5,167 nucleotides of DNA. Origin: an uncultured cyanobacterium. Its GTDB lineage: Bacteria; Cyanobacteriota; Cyanobacteriia; CACIAM-69d. This document shows positions 5,130 through 5,167 of the stretch, piece by piece. Position 1 is the first letter of the stretch. Every line of letters starts with the position of its first letter. A program made the translations under genes and the position numbers. The notes under the pieces were generated by a model. The model was given only the letters and a program-made list of their open reading frames with translations. It searched no databases and had not been told where the DNA came from. Where the stretch lies: contig CALCTI010000707.1 in NCBI GenBank assembly GCA_937894105.1, forward strand, positions 1-5,167, given 5' to 3'.

Positions 5130-5167
5130 CGCCAGTCTGAGAATGGGCAGTTGCGCATGTTGGTGGG
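5127..5167 (+). pseudogene. Continuation of the GTPase frame beyond the TAG, running off the window
   Basis: After the TAG the same frame reads RQSENGQLRMLVG up to the window edge. From memory, cyanobacterial relatives read approximately VVDNDLRQSEYEPLR here, so the stop sits exactly where Leu is expected (TTG to TAG is one base). The coding sequence evidently once continued through this point. The rest of the gene, including NKxD and any C-terminal domain, is outside the window and cannot be judged. Confidence 0.7.

Overview
The window looks like cyanobacterial chromosome. At least ten copies of the octamer GCGATCGC (HIP1) occur in 5.2 kb, where chance predicts about 0.1, and all recognisable proteins resemble cyanobacterial families: a CHAT protease-like protein, a YrdC-type protein, a membrane histidine-kinase-like protein and a YcjX/Era-like membrane GTPase with two N-terminal membrane segments. 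No genus can be assigned from this sequence.

Layout. Positions 1-711 are AT-rich and hold no convincing gene. They contain a nested inverted repeat (398-596) that looks like a MITE or insertion-sequence remnant. On the minus strand, 712-2199 encodes a probably secreted CHAT-domain protein with an intact His/Cys catalytic pair. A 222-bp spacer with divergent gene starts follows, with a 6-3-6 palindrome just upstream of the plus-strand gene. Then come three plus-strand genes: a Sua5/YciO/YrdC protein (2422-3054), a histidine-kinase-like gene (3182-4399, interrupted by TGA at 4136-4138) and a GTPase gene (from 4470, interrupted by TAG at 5127-5129 and running off the window). The YrdC and kinase genes are separated by two different sets of short direct repeats.

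How the genes relate. The three plus-strand genes are codirectional, and the last two are 70 bp apart, so they may be cotranscribed. No shared pathway is evident: the YrdC protein points to tRNA t6A synthesis, the kinase-like protein to signalling (with a degenerate ATP site), and the GTPase to a membrane-associated switch. The CHAT gene is divergent, and no CRISPR, gasdermin or other known CHAT partner is visible.

Main oddity. Two neighbouring genes each carry one in-frame stop, with recognisable family sequence continuing in the same frame after it. Both look like base substitutions, not indels. The complete reading frames here end in TAA, while the interruptions are TGA and TAG. Recent decay or sequence error is the simplest explanation; stop-codon readthrough is possible but unproven. 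The kinase gene also changes composition near its stop, from roughly 42% to roughly 65% GC by hand count.
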